The notes beneath the pieces were generated by a model. The model saw only the letters and a list, made by a program, of their open reading frames with translations, did no database searches and was not told where the DNA came from. This document shows, piece after piece, positions 48,601 to 61,004 of a stretch of 64,000 bases of DNA (positions are counted from its first letter, which is position 1; each line of letters begins with the position of its first letter). The translations under genes were made by a program, and so were the position numbers. This stretch comes from Ignelater luminosus (Eukaryota; Arthropoda; Insecta; Coleoptera; Elateridae). Location: NCBI GenBank assembly GCA_011009095.1, contig VTPC01091225.1, forward strand, positions 120,932 through 184,931. Direction: 5' to 3'.

Positions 48601-49155
48601 AAGTTTGTTTTGGTTTGGCTAATGGATAAAAGAGATACATAAAAAGGAAAATGTCAGGAAAGTTCACTGCTGTAGAGAAGAACGTGATAGGCAGCCATGG
48701 AGGTGGTTAGGATTTAGTCCTGTCCATAGATACTAGTACTATTAGGCAAAGAGTATCTAAGGGAATTTAGAAGGAAATGCATCCGTATTTTACCTCGACT
48801 AGTGCCTTTAGAAGGAGATTGCACTATTTCTAATACCAATCGAGATTTGACACAGTGGAAGACATGACAAAACATAATTTTCCAGATTGAAGAATGATTC
48901 AATCGAATACATCACTCATACAAAAGCCATCAAACTTCTTCCTTTCCAAATTTCACGGGACTGTACAACGGAACCTGTTGTGATCACTAAATTTTTAAAA
49001 TAAGAAGCAAACTACCAATACTTTTTGATTGCGACGAATTCATTTGCTTATCCTGAGCAATTTTTACAGCTACGCCACAGAATTATCAGTGAAAATCTCA
49101 GAATACCTAATTTCATAGTGATTGCCATTTGAACACGTTTGCAGATTGACGTTGG
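45691..49155. other. AT-rich non-coding stretch
   Basis: No coding region is supported. A small microsatellite of AAT then CAT units is at about 48158-48191, and an A/C-rich run at about 47924-47950. Confidence 0.5.
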
Positions 49156-49159
49156 TGTT

Positions 49160-50250
49160 TAATTTGGTGACTTTTAAAACTTAGTGCGCCCACCGATCGG
49201 AGTCACCTTTATTCACAAAATCAATCGTTCTCTCGGCTGTAATTGTGCTTACACGATTCTGTATCGTTCCTTTGTTTTGAAGGCAGTTCCTATCAGCTAT
49301 TGGTCGCATGCACACTTCGTGTTCGTATTTTGCTTATTTTGCCGTTTTCGGGTTGTGACGCATCCGCGCGTTACCAGCACCAGCAGCCAGGGAATCCAGA
49401 GATCACATAAGTATTATATAAACCTAGCGATCTTTTACCTTAAACCTACATCATTCAACCTAATACCTATCTCATTCCAACTACCTTTGCTTTCATCGCT
49501 CCTAACCTACTTTGATAGCCCTGGCCACCACCTCCATCTTCACTCGTTTCACAGTCGCCAACCCTAAGGCCCTTTCGACCAATTCCAAGCCATCTTCAAA
49601 GAAGGAAAGCAAGAAGTCCCCAACTACTTTGAGCTTTTCTTCCATCTTCCCCGATATTTCATCCCACTCACCACCCGCACTCTCCGCTCCCAGAAACTCC
49701 GTTCTGTAACCCGCCCGCTCCCCAGATCTCTCTCTCGTCTCCCAAACTTCTAACTCCAGTCCATCCTGATGCTCCTGCAAATTCTCTTCTTTGATCCTTT
49801 CCCATCTCGCAGCCCTACTTCCTGTTCTTCCGCATCCACGCCCACATTCCTCTTGCCGCTCCTTTTACCCGCTCCCCGATCGTATGCCTCAGTAGCCCCC
49901 CCAATTCGCAGCAACCTTCTTAACTTTTGCCGCAATCTAGCATCCCTTCCTCGTTGTTACTCACCTCCTCCTCCATCTGGACCGCCCTCACCTTCGTTGT
50001 TCCATCTACCTCTACAACCCTGTTCACTTTTACCGCCCTCGTAACCGTTTCAACATCCAGCCGCAAACATTACCTATCCTCCCCGCCACCAACCACACTT
50101 TCATCACCCATTCCTTCACTACCTGCTTCATAGCATGTCTGCTTCAACTTCCAAAACCCTGACCACCTTACTAAGGAAAATTTCTGGCGTTATTGTATCA
50201 GAGCTGTTTGTATCTGCCAGCGGTACGGCGAAAATCTCTAGCCCACAGGA
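49160..50250. other. C-rich block, probable retroelement part
   Basis: The block is clearly richer in C on the + strand than the DNA around it. 49160-49420 looks like a LINE 5' UTR; 49500-50140 is open for long stretches on both strands (Ser/Pro-rich on +, Glu/Arg-rich on -), so composition alone explains the open frames. I cannot assign a family. It lies directly upstream of the hammerhead-like motif. Confidence 0.4.
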
Positions 50251-50252
50251 CG

Positions 50253-50343
50253 CGTGCTAACATTGACTTTCATTATCCTCCCCTGATGAGTCCAAACAAG
50301 AAAGAAACGATCGTCTGGAGGTATGTTAGTCAATGCTTGCACG
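50253..50343 (+). ncRNA. Hammerhead-ribozyme-like motif with intact core
   Basis: Type I layout. Core CTGATGA (50283-50289), stem II GTCC-AAACAA-GAAA (50290-50303), GAAAC (50304-50308), a 4 nt GATC loop on a 2 bp stem III, then the cleavage triplet GTC (50313-50315). Stem I: CCTCC (50277-50281) pairs with GGAGG (50317-50321), continued by CATTGACT (50261-50268) with AGTCAATG (50328-50335) and CGTGC (50253-50257) with GCACG (50339-50343), with internal loops between. Two weak points: stem II is GTCC/GAAA where the 19.7 kb copy has GGAC, and C50282 faces T50316. Minimal stem III hammerheads are known from Penelope-like elements and small retroelements and often act as dimers. Residual activity is possible, not shown. 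Confidence 0.75.
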
Positions 50344-50379
50344 AATTTTATTTGTGGGAAGACAATTTATCCTTTATTT

Positions 50380-53300
50380 GAAAGCGATAGGATTAAGCAC
50401 TCCAGGAACCTAGAATTGCAAAGAAAAAAATAGCCTTTGAACGATCTGAATTAAATAAAATTTAATTTCATTTGTAGCTCTTAAGATTTCTCATTGTTTG
50501 CTTTGCTGGGACACAGGTATAAAGGTATAAACTATTTGTGTCAGTTTGTCCTCAATTAGCAAAGAATTCGCCCATGAGTTCGCGACTCAACAGTAGCGAA
50601 GACAGTGCCTACATTATGGTCACACCTGAGACGAACTTTCGTATATTTTGTTTGTGGTAGAGTTCAACCTGAACTTTTTGAAATTTTGTAATCTTTAAGA
50701 CTCTTTAAGTGCCTGTGGTACCGCAATTAGTAGCCTGATTTGTTCAGATAGGTTTCAAACTGAAAACTTTACAACTCGACATCGTGTAAGCAATACTTAA
50801 GCGCTGCGTTGTCAAGATTAACTAGAAGATTAACAAGTTCAGATATCAACTTAAACTACGTTTTACCACAGCTGGTAGCGTTATAAGATTCGGTAAGAAC
50901 AATCTTGTATAGAGTTAGTTGACATTTGCGCAGAATGTGAGGTTAGATATTGTAAATCTTAAGGACTCAAAATTGAATTTCCACTTTTGATGTTCTATGT
51001 TATTCCGTGAGGAGAGTTTTAAATCAGTCAAGGAGAATTTTTTTATTTGTTTTCTTCGACGTGGATGTATCTATTTTTGAAAAGTAATTTGGGACGAAGT
51101 TTGAAAGACTGCAGATCTGACAGGACAAGTTTTTTCTTTTTTCCCCTCTGAAACATTTTTTGTAGAGCCTCTCTGTCACTTCGAGAATTTTTCAGCAATT
51201 CGTTGTCTCAAAGCCTAAAGGAATTAGATCTGCTGAACTTGGTGACCGTTGAAGAATGTATTCGAATTGATAGAAACAGGGGGATTTTACACAAAATTAG
51301 AGAGGAAACAAAAAAAAGACTATTTTGTCAAGAAGGGAACGAAGTGTTTTAATTTTTACAGATGTGCTGCTATTCCAGGTAAATGTATTTTAAAGTTTAT
51401 TTTTAAGCTCCTCAAAAACTGCCTAACCGAGTTCGAAATTTTTTTGTACCCTTGAATAGATAATTTAAAACCCTTTCCAACGAGGTGTCACTCAACCCTC
51501 CTTGCTATTAAAAAAATAACTGAAAGGCTGTTACCACATGGAGGAGGCGGAAATTGGGTATGACATTTTTACGTCAAAATATGCCTTTATTGAATCAAAA
51601 ATCGACGTGTGCAAACGTTACAGTCACTAATTTTACTGTTTTTGTTTTAAGTAAAATTTCCCAAATGTAATTTAATGTACGTGATAAAAACGGTTAGGAG
51701 TGACCAACAGTAATTGTATCCCATGTTGTATTATGGTATGAAAGCATCGAAAATCGTAAACACCAACACCATCTGTTGGTTATAAGATGTAAAACAGAAA
51801 GGTTAGTACTGCCCTCAGTCCGCCACAGTGTTTATTAATTTTTTTAGAAATCACTGTTTCATAGTTTCATTATGTTATACTATTATCTTCCATTTGACAA
51901 AATTGCGCAACACCTGTAATTGCATTAATTGATAATAACAAAAACAACTTAATGAGTTACTGGAATTTCTCTGTATCAGGAAATAAAGTGCATTTCGCAT
52001 AAGGTTTGAGTGGAATTTAGTACTTGTTTATGTTAAATAATTTCTTCGTAAATGTATGACGCAGAACGTCTTCATTTACATTGAATTGTATAATGACAGA
52101 ATATTCTGTATTCTAAATCCTGATAAAACCATTTCATTAATTAACTTCACTAGTGTTTATTTAATTAACTTGAAAATAGATTTTTACTGTCTATATAGGC
52201 AAACAACAAATAATTGATAAATTACATCTTAAAAGGTTTAGGACTACGAATACATAAATCAGTCGGTCATCGCCTCATCCGCCTACATTGAGTGAATAGT
52301 TGGTTAGTAAGTAGCATCCTATAAAATTCCAAATAAATAAATGTTGAACATCTATCATAGTAAGAATATGTTTTTTTCTTTGCTATTTGTTAGAAAGTTA
52401 GTTAACCCAATGACTCATGCGATACAAGACGTATATTTGCCTGACTCCTTTTGGTTAGATTCTGTAGTTATTCTATTCTTGAAAATTCAAGTTTTGAATA
52501 ATTTTCTTTATTTTAAAATTTTTTGTAACTGGTGTAGCGACGATTAGCAACAGTTAAATATTGGTTATGGATTGATCGAATATAAAACGGTAACAAAAAA
52601 GGGCGCTAGGAGGCTTTGACCGCTAACCATGGAATCACCAAGTATCTCAAGAGGTAAACTTCCATACATCAAATCACTTACCGTTTGATAGCTTATTAAT
52701 AATGGTCGATAATAATTATTCCTGGTACAATAAAATATTAATTTGAACTATTAACAAGCGTATATTAACATGGCTATAAAAAGATGCTATTGATCAATAA
52801 GGCCCTGTTGACGTCAAATAGTACATGCTACAGTAGGGAAATATTAAGTATTTAATTAGTTATAACCAAAGTATCAATTATCTTGTTGGTCACAAACGTG
52901 TATTAATAATTTACTGGTCATGAACCAAGGAACATGAATTGATTGATTTAATATTTAATTACAATGGTGATAAAATTTGAATAAAACAAAATAGTTCACC
53001 ACCCTCGATATCGGTTATTTCATAAATAAGTACGTATAACAAACGTTAAATAGATTTAGAAACCAAAATAATCTTATAATGCAAATACAAACATGTAATT
53101 AAATACAAAATAAATTAAAATGGTATAGTAGAAATAATACAAAAGTTAAATATTGATAAATGTAGACGTCGGCGTCACGCCGCCGTCGTTAAGACAGTGC
53201 ATACTTACGTGTTATTATTCAGAAGTACCTAGTTGCGAAACTGCCATATCGTCCCCACAAAGAGCTATTAGCAACTCCATTAGAACACTGACTGTTTCCC

Positions 53301-54515
53301 TGAAGCGTTGGGAAATTTAGAATTTTAACTACAATTTTAGTTCCTACAGAGAGTAACAACAGGTAATTATTGTTGTGCTATCATACAAATATTCACACCT
53401 ATGGTATTAGGCACCAAACAATCCCCGGCTATATAATTCCCTGACGGTAGCTCAAAATCGTCTTGACGCGAAAACGCGCTAATTCTCCACTTCTAAACTC
53501 GAAATAACTCGCAATGCCACTAAACTGCCTCTGCTACTTATGAGGACTCCAGAAGTATTCATCTTGTGGCGCTGACACAATTACCTGACGAGCAACAAGG
53601 GTTGTCTAAAACTAAACTAAACCAATAAATAAAAGAATGTAACGATTTTGGTAAAATCTGAGAATTTTGGAGAATTTTCTTTTCATTTTGTTTTTGATAT
53701 TGTACTACTTTTGGCTCACATCCGCATTTTTGCTCTCTTCTTACTGTGCTGTTAATTTTTTGTCTATATTTTCTTCTCGTTCCGACGTTCTTTTTGCTCT
53801 CCATTCTCTCTGTTTGTTGTGCTTCTTTTTATCTTTCCTATTATTGCTTTTTTTTCTCTTCACTTTTTTCCCCGATATCTTATGTCACTTCTCTCTATTT
53901 TGCCAAAGTGTGATACACACAGTGACCAAATCAAGACATCAAAACATGCTATAGCACTTGGTATGACACTTAACTGCCTGGAAAATAGAAGCGAAGTCAT
54001 AACTTGACATATTCATACTCCACGTTCATAGTTTTTCTTTCTAAAGCGATTTGCATTATTTCTAAATTTATGCTGGGACAATTCTTGACAATCCTGATAA
54101 ATAGCTTGACAATTGTATTGACCAAGACACATTGAATGATGTGTGAAATTGAGATAAGCACCAAAGAAAAACTTTGATGCTTTTATTCTCGAATTTACAT
54201 CATATCAAAAAATTGTTTCTCCATAGGTTACATGAGTAACCTTGAAAAAGGCTTGTGAGAAAAGTTGTTCTGCCGTGAGAATGACAGGCAAAAAGATATT
54301 CAACCAGTAGTCTGCCAAACCTGATACTATAACGCTTAACGTTTGATAAAACCAAGCCAAAGACAACTGTTTTATTCTTCTCTTGGGATAGGGCGGTTGT
54401 TCTAGGAGTTTGGCCAAGAATGAAAATTCAAGAAGTGTAAAAGTACACATTGGGATAAGAGGTAATTAAATTTAAATTCCGCGGAAACAATACTTTACTT
54501 TACTATACGATGTTA
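50380..54515. other. AT-rich non-coding stretch
   Basis: No gene or bounded element recognised. 53160-53190 has a GC-rich near-palindrome (GTCGGCGTCACGCCGCCGTC). 53660-53870 is pyrimidine-rich on the + strand and yields spurious open frames. Confidence 0.5.
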
Positions 54516-54519
54516 AACC

Positions 54520-54996
54520 AAGATGGAAGCGGAAAACATTGCGAACATTGACCAACTACTATTAGAAAAGAAAAGAGAACAAAAGGTGTAGCTTATATTT
54601 CAAATCCATATAAACGAATGAAAGCATTCAAGGTGAGTCCTGCATGTAACCTTAATTACAGACTAAATCGTTGTGAACACTTTCCTGAACATGAACATCA
54701 CGATATTTTGATCTGCCCAGAGGGATATCAATCTCAAATGACAGTTTTGTACCTTAATGCATAATAATAAAGGAAGTTATGCAGAAAACAGGAAGAATAG
54801 AAATAAATCAAATTTCTCTCTAGGAGTATGCGAAATATTTTTTCTGCATAACTTATTAGGTACATCTCAGATCTTTGTAAGGATGGCTCTATCTAAAAGA
54901 GGAGGTGGTGGCGTAATAATTAAAGATAAGAAAAAGATGGCGCCATCTCACAAAATAAGTGTAAATATTAGAGATAACGTCCAAAACACATTTTAG
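54520..54996 (+). pseudogene. Repeat-encoded arthropod protein relic (transposon-associated)
   Basis: The decayed frames read KGVAYISNPYKRMKAFKVS then PACNLNYRLNRCEHFPEHEH (about 54590-54710), and in another frame VCEIFFLHNLLGTSQIFVRM and SKRGGGGVIIKDKKKM (54820-54940). This order (a Cys-containing block, then a C-x-x-x-FLxTLxIS block, then a GxVxxDxRGK block) is found in a multicopy arthropod protein family often seen around DNA transposons. I do not know its established name. It is truncated and frameshifted. Confidence 0.45.
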
Positions 54997-55555
54997 TTTC
55001 TAATGGAAATATGTCGCTGTAGACAACAGAACATAGCAAGATAATAGCTCTATAACGAGATCTTTAATAGATAATTTAAATTATTCGTTTAAATCGCCTG
55101 CTAACCATTAGTCGGAGGAGTGTGATGAGTCTTCAGATTGAGCTTTATGGTTCCTTGACATTAGAGAATTGAAACGGCTTACAACAGAGATATATCATCT
55201 TATGAAAACGTTAACTCGACAAAATAAGATGAACAACAGATTGATCTTGAAAAAAAATGCTTGCCTCCACTAGTTGTAAGAAATGCCCATTTAATTATAC
55301 CATCTACAACCTGAAAACTCATTTAAAGATTTAATTTTGTGTTTTCCTTCTGAGTCTGTAGATAAAGAAATGAAGATTGGTAACAAATTTTTTGAATGCA
55401 TGTTGGGAATATCCCTGCTTTAGTTAAGGCATTAAAATAAAAAAGGAGTTTAGATTTTAGATAACATGAAACGCCATTCTCTTTCTATACAAGGCAGAAT
55501 TCAATTTTTCTATTAGGATGTATTTAATTGTATTACTTTTATGTAAGAGTGCTAG
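54997..55555. other. AT-rich non-coding stretch
   Basis: Nothing recognised; may include the rest of the relic before it. Confidence 0.4.
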
Positions 55556-55559
55556 ACAG

Positions 55560-56660
55560 TTCCGTTAGTGTCCGCTTGTGGTAGACGTCGGCAGTGGTTT
55601 TTCCTTTCGCTTTCCCAGTGTGTGTACACTGGTCCGTGTCCGTGTCCCCCCTGGAGATCTTACCTCCAGTGGCGTATACTATAGCAGCTGCTTCTGGCAA
55701 CCTTCGTTTTGGGAGAATGAAGGTCCAGAAGTGGCGCCGGGCACTCCTGGAGCCGGTGTCTTTTTTCCACCCGCGTACTTCCTTGCCTTGGAAGAGAGGC
55801 GCGACTATTGGCTCAGGTGTTGATTTCCTTGGTCTTCCGAGTGTCCGCATTCCGAACGCGCTCCGGTGCGCAGCGTTAGTAAGTTTGCGGCTCTGAAGTC
55901 CATTTTGCCACTGTCACCGTTTTGCGCCTAGCAGTCACTACCGAATTCACCCTGTGCATCGCACGAGTAGGGGTGTGGCTGTCGAAAACCATTTGTATGT
56001 CGCATCATCACCATTATCGCTAGTTCAAGATCTCCTACTGTGCACGTTGTTCACTTCAATCAACATGGGTCCAGAATGGATATATAACCATATCCATTGT
56101 CCCTGTCGCGGGACCTAACAACGGCCTTCGCAATGCTACGCTCTGTATTCTATCCGCCAGACACACGCGGGCACCTTGCAACATACCCAACAACCCCTAC
56201 ATCAACAACTTCGCTTCGAAGCTACCAGCTATAAAGATCCATATCGACATCCACCAACATCGAAGCCTCCGCCAGTTAGCCGACGCCTCATCAACATCAT
56301 CTAAAAACAACTTAATCCAGATTTTCTAAAATTTCTACAAGGACACGTCCACGCCCACTAAGCTCCGTCCACGCTTCAGGTACTAACATCCTAAGGCCGC
56401 CTGTATAACATCAATTCGCTCGCAAACTGGACGCCGCCACAACACCATCATGCTGCCATCGGCCCTCTTCGCGCTGCTGCACTCATGTTTCAAAATCTAC
56501 CTTCCATCTTCCAACGGCTTGCCCGGTGTCGATGACCGTATCCTACCTCGCATACCAACAACCAACACCATCCACGTAGGCTAAAGAAGCTTATAACGGC
56601 CTCCCGCCGGAGGCGGGAAATCAACGTTGATTGTCGTCGTCGGGTACTAGATGAGAACCG
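55560..56660. other. GC-rich block of 1.1 kb
   Basis: An abrupt GC-rich island in AT-rich DNA. 55560-55930 is G/T-rich with open frames on both strands (55594-55896 + and 55539-55850 -), neither with a known domain. 56040-56560 is A/C-rich. Near the end a perfect hairpin TCCCGCC-GGA-GGCGGGA lies at 56602-56618. It may be the 5' UTR and ORF1 side of a retroelement or a CpG-rich host element; I cannot decide. Confidence 0.45.
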
Positions 56661-59425
56661 GATACTCATAAGGATAGATCAAACTGTCGTTGCTTATCAC
56701 TTTACAAACGAAAGACGTCAAGACTTTCCACGCATTGAAAAGAAGGCAGAGAGGACATCTGAAGTGCTATTAAACACGATTCGGAACGAATAAACGGCTC
56801 TGTTGATGTCAACAGCAAAGCGCCATAACGTTTCTTGGAGACGGAATGTACAAAACAATAGGAGAATTTTAAAAAATGAATCATGGTTTGAGTCACTAAA
56901 AAGTACTTACTGCAACTTGCAGATGTGATGTATGTATCTTAAACGAAAACTCAAAACTTTTAAGTACACCTCGCAGCAAGACTTTATGATCCTGCAGTCT
57001 CTCTTTGTACTATCACAACTAAAAACCGAAAGACGAATTCTTTGACAAATTGGACATTATAAAGGAAGAAATCCATGGTTCATGACATTTTTGAATAAAA
57101 TACCTGTGAAGACGTCCAGCACTTCTTCTAGACGATCGTATCATTCATCAACCTAGAGGAACAATACTAATCAGGGAAAGTAACATGTTGTTTCTCCACA
57201 ATACATATTATATTTCAGTCCTTGGATATTGTAGCTTCTGGATCGTCTAAGACACATTTTGATTCAGCAGAGTGTACTAAACCAGATAAAAGCATGATAA
57301 AAAGCGGTTATTCTATCGAGCGCATTAGGCGAATATTGAGGTAGTGGTGTCTGACCTTCGGATCTTTCTGTTGTATTCAATTCATCACTTGATAAATGGA
57401 AATGACTATACTCCTGGCTCTTCCAAGGATGTATATTCAGCCAATAGTACAAGAGACAACTCTACTGTCTCAACAGTGATTCTAGTAATGGAAGAACTTT
57501 TAAAACTCGCGGAGCAGTTCCGACTTAAAGCAAGTTGGCGTCTTTAAACAAAGATTGTTTTTGCTCTCCCGAACTCCGAGACAGACATAGGAATACCTCT
57601 CGCACTGCGAAACGGGCGCAGAAAAAATAGATATATAGTAAGGAGTCCCCTTTTTGGACTTCTCAAAATAGATCTGCGGCAACTCTATTTTGGCGCCTCT
57701 TAAAGAATGGTCCCTTAGACGATGACGTTTTGAGTGCACCCTACAAAACTTTCCAGAAGGATCACAACAAAGATAAAAATAAATTGACGAGAAGAAGAAG
57801 AGAGTACCAAAATCTTCTTTATGAAATCATGTAGGCTTAGACGTCGCCAATTTTTAGACTAAATTATCATCACAATCTAAAGTGATTTGGATATTTTTTT
57901 TTTATTTTTTCCAAGTTGTAAATAAACTGACTGCGGCATTGCTAATTATATGGTTTTTTTTAGAAACGGTTTAATTATTATTAGTTAATTAGTCGAAGTA
58001 CAGTGCCGGCAAATAAAAGCGGGACACACTTGTCTGACGACACGTCGGTTCTAACGAAATTTAGTTATTTATGGCTTTTGTTCAGGTAAATCACGTAAAC
58101 ATAACAGTTTTGCTTAAACTGAAAGATAGATTTACAAAGAGTAATTTTAAAACTTGTGTGGTGTCTCGCTTTTTTTTGTCGGTACTGTACATAATGACAC
58201 ATACAAGCAAGATACATTTACTTTTATATGTCAAGATAAATCAAATAAAATTACTGTGTTTATTAAATAAAGTATACAAGAGGTGTGGGGGTAAAGTTGC
58301 ACAATATCACAGAAAGAATAATGTGCGTTAGCGAAAAGGGAAAACTTGCATGAGAATAATTTCTACCTGGAAAACTCTTGTAGAGAAATACATTGTAGAG
58401 CGATTTAGAGATTTTGTTATAATTGAATGGCAGCAGTAAAACTGCTCTGTCAAGTGCTTATTACCTACACATAAAGTAAAATTAATCTAAAAAAAGATTT
58501 GAAATCACCATAAATATTCCAACGCAACGTAAATTTAAAACCCCTCGCTTCGATAGAGAAATAACAACCACAATAATCCATTGGTGTTTCTGAAGTCTAA
58601 TAAATAGTTTCCAACAACTTTCCAACAGGTCAGAGTAATTATTCCCTGTCGCGTCTATCCAAAAAGCTCTTTGTTTTATACCCAAATACATCGAGTTTCC
58701 GCATCAAAAGCTTTGTTTTTATATGCACAAAGTAAAATACACCCATAGGAACCGATCGTTGTATATATCCAAGAATAAAGCAGTTTGACATTCACAATCG
58801 AGACAGATGTTCTTGCAGTACAGCATCCCTTATTAGTAGAAAACTAGTACGGCAATTGTTATTTTGAGAGAAGGGTGTATTTTAACTTCCTGTACACAGG
58901 TATACGGGAAGTGAAGCGATGCCCCCTTATCTTTAAAACCTGTCTTATGCAGGGGAACATACGGATGGTTATGACACTTGTTACGTTAGCTTCTTTGCAT
59001 AAAATGTAACGATTTTTTTCTCTCGTTGGGGAGACGGTTAATTTCTTAACATAACGGAACTGTGTGATGCCCAATTGTACTTTCTCTTATTTATATTTTA
59101 AAATTTAATTCCTTATATTTTACGAAATAATTGATAAAAATCTATAGGTGTTACAATAAACTTCTGTATTTACTCTTCGTAAGCGTTATAGAAGATTAAC
59201 GATTGGAACGGTAAACCTTATTGATTATTGCATTAAACGATAAATCTAATTACCGTGATTACTTTTATTGATTGGACGATTGTTCGAACATGCTAAATAC
59301 GAATTGATAAAAGGATTGTGTAATGGATTATGTTGAAATTTAAAATACCGTCGATACTTGTTGTTTTAATTTTAACATGCAAGGAACAATGGAAGCGGTG
59401 TTATCATAATTGGTAGTCTTGTTTG
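56661..59425. other. Non-coding stretch
   Basis: No gene is supported. TACAGTGCCGGCAAATAAAA at about 57999-58018 resembles the tip of a Tc1-like element, but no partner was found. TTTTGTTCAG|GTAAAT at about 58077-58091 is a weaker fused splice-like site. Confidence 0.45.
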
Positions 59426-59432
59426 TTAATGT

Positions 59433-59511
59433 TTCTAATGAAATGTTTCTTTTTGTTACAGGTAAGTGCAATTGAATCTTGATGTGATGATAATATGCGA
59501 AATTGGTAAGT
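59433..59511 (+). promoter_or_regulatory. Recursive splicing (ratchet-point) site with RS-exon, site 2
   Basis: TTCTAAT as branch-point-like motif (about 59432-59438), a T-rich tract, TTTTTGTTACAG|GTAAGT with the junction between 59461 and 59462, and a second donor AAATTG|GTAAGTT starting at 59506. This gives a 44 nt RS-exon (59462-59505). Branch motif, tract, fused junction and second donor match site 1 in order and nearly in spacing. A chance match of all parts in one orientation is unlikely. It supports one + strand intron spanning at least the 49 kb between the sites. Confidence 0.8.
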
Positions 59512-59519
59512 TGATGAGA

Positions 59520-60995
59520 AAGCACTTTTGCTTTTTATCTGCGATCTGTAAAAAATCAAAATTAAATTCATAAAATTAATTTAAACATTATGAAAGACTA
59601 AAATTTGGGTTAAATTGGCTTAGTCTCGAATTACCTAAGATTGTTTTGGTGTCGCTTACTGGAATGGTAGAATAAGTCGATATATCCAACTGATGCCTAA
59701 CGTCTCTAGTCACATATAGCCAAACCTCGATAACGCGAACTCAAAACGGAAAGATAACACACGTCTAATAATCAAGACTTCCACTGAACCCTGTATATTG
59801 TCGAAATTACTTCTTCAGTGGACTCGACCAAAATAAGTTCTTTAGATCCGTTTGTAAAGCAGTCTTACTATAATCCATGACATTGTTGGTCAATGCAATC
59901 ATTTTTTCGCCAACAAACTGCTAGGGACACACAATGAACAAATTTTGAAAAATATCAACTTCTATTTCATATTTATTGTCGATTAGTGTTTTCGTCTGTC
60001 TCAGCTTCTGTAATTTTCAAACAGTGTAGTGTGTTTCTTCCTTTTTGTATTTTATTAATCCAATTTGATGAGTCACGTGATCATGATAGTTGATTTAAGT
60101 CTGTTTCTCTTGAATCCAAATTAATTTCTTCTGCATTGTTTTTGGTTTATGACCTCAGTTTGTTTTATGACATGAACAAATGTCTGATTGTTCATTTGCT
60201 CATATGTAGTAGTTTTTTCATCATGAATATCTGTTTGATTATCAAAATATTTGTTCGGAATAACCTCTTTTGTACCACGAATATTATTGTACTCAATTGA
60301 AACCTGTCGGTCTCCCTGTCGATTTCAATGCGTCTGGTTCTCAAGACTTTTTGTTTTGTTTGACATGATCATCCATCTGACGATCCATACAATAACTGAA
60401 AACATGTCGGCCTGGCAGGGTTCAAGAACACGCTATTACTTATTTTTGATTGTTCTTGTCACCGACCTTTTTTTAACTGCATGCGTTATTTTGTCAGTTA
60501 TCCGGACCATAGCAACTTTGATATCACCCTTTATCAAACATCTCAACATTGCTCGTGGTTTGGAATGATTTTCATCTCGTCTCTTATACAGGACCGACAC
60601 AAGAACGTGCAAATCAGGCAACTTGCCATCAACACCGTGGTGACTAGATGCTGCAGAGTGGGAATAAGACAAGTGAAATTACATAATTAAATGTGCCAAG
60701 CGCTCTAAACGCCGAAACGTCGGGTCGGTCAGTTCTGTTTAGGATTTGGTATTAAATAGTTGTTACCCTTGATTTTCCTTATCTCAAACGGTGCGGTTTA
60801 CGTGTTTCTTGAAAAGTACATCCTTTCAACACTACTCCTTACTTGAAAGTCAGGAACACCTGATGCTTGATATGCTTGGTGAGCTTACAATGTTTTAATT
60901 CTTGAATTAAATAATTCAACTTTTCGGTTGTGCTAGAATTGGAATTTGAACTTGAGCAATTACTGTCTTCACTAAGAGGTTTCTTTTCTTTCTTT
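59520..60995. other. Non-coding stretch
   Basis: No gene is supported. GCCGAAACGTCGG near 60709-60722 resembles tails of some retroelements, but nothing upstream confirms one. Confidence 0.45.
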
Positions 60996-61004
60996 TCATA
61001 TTTT

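Noticed and set aside
49502..49780. Glu/Arg-rich - strand frame of 92 codons
   Set aside because: Antisense to an equally open Ser/Pro-rich frame in a C-rich block; no family recognised.
55539..55896. Overlapping open frames on both strands (about 100 codons each)
   Set aside because: GC-rich composition lowers stop frequency on both strands; no domain or conserved motif is visible.
57999..58030. TACAGTGCCGGCAAATAAAAGC as a Tc1-like element end
   Set aside because: No inverted partner or transposase was found in the window.
58070..58100. TTTTGTTCAG|GTAAAT as another recursive splice site
   Set aside because: Weak donor, no second GTAAGT at 40-50 nt, and only 1.4 kb from the strong site.
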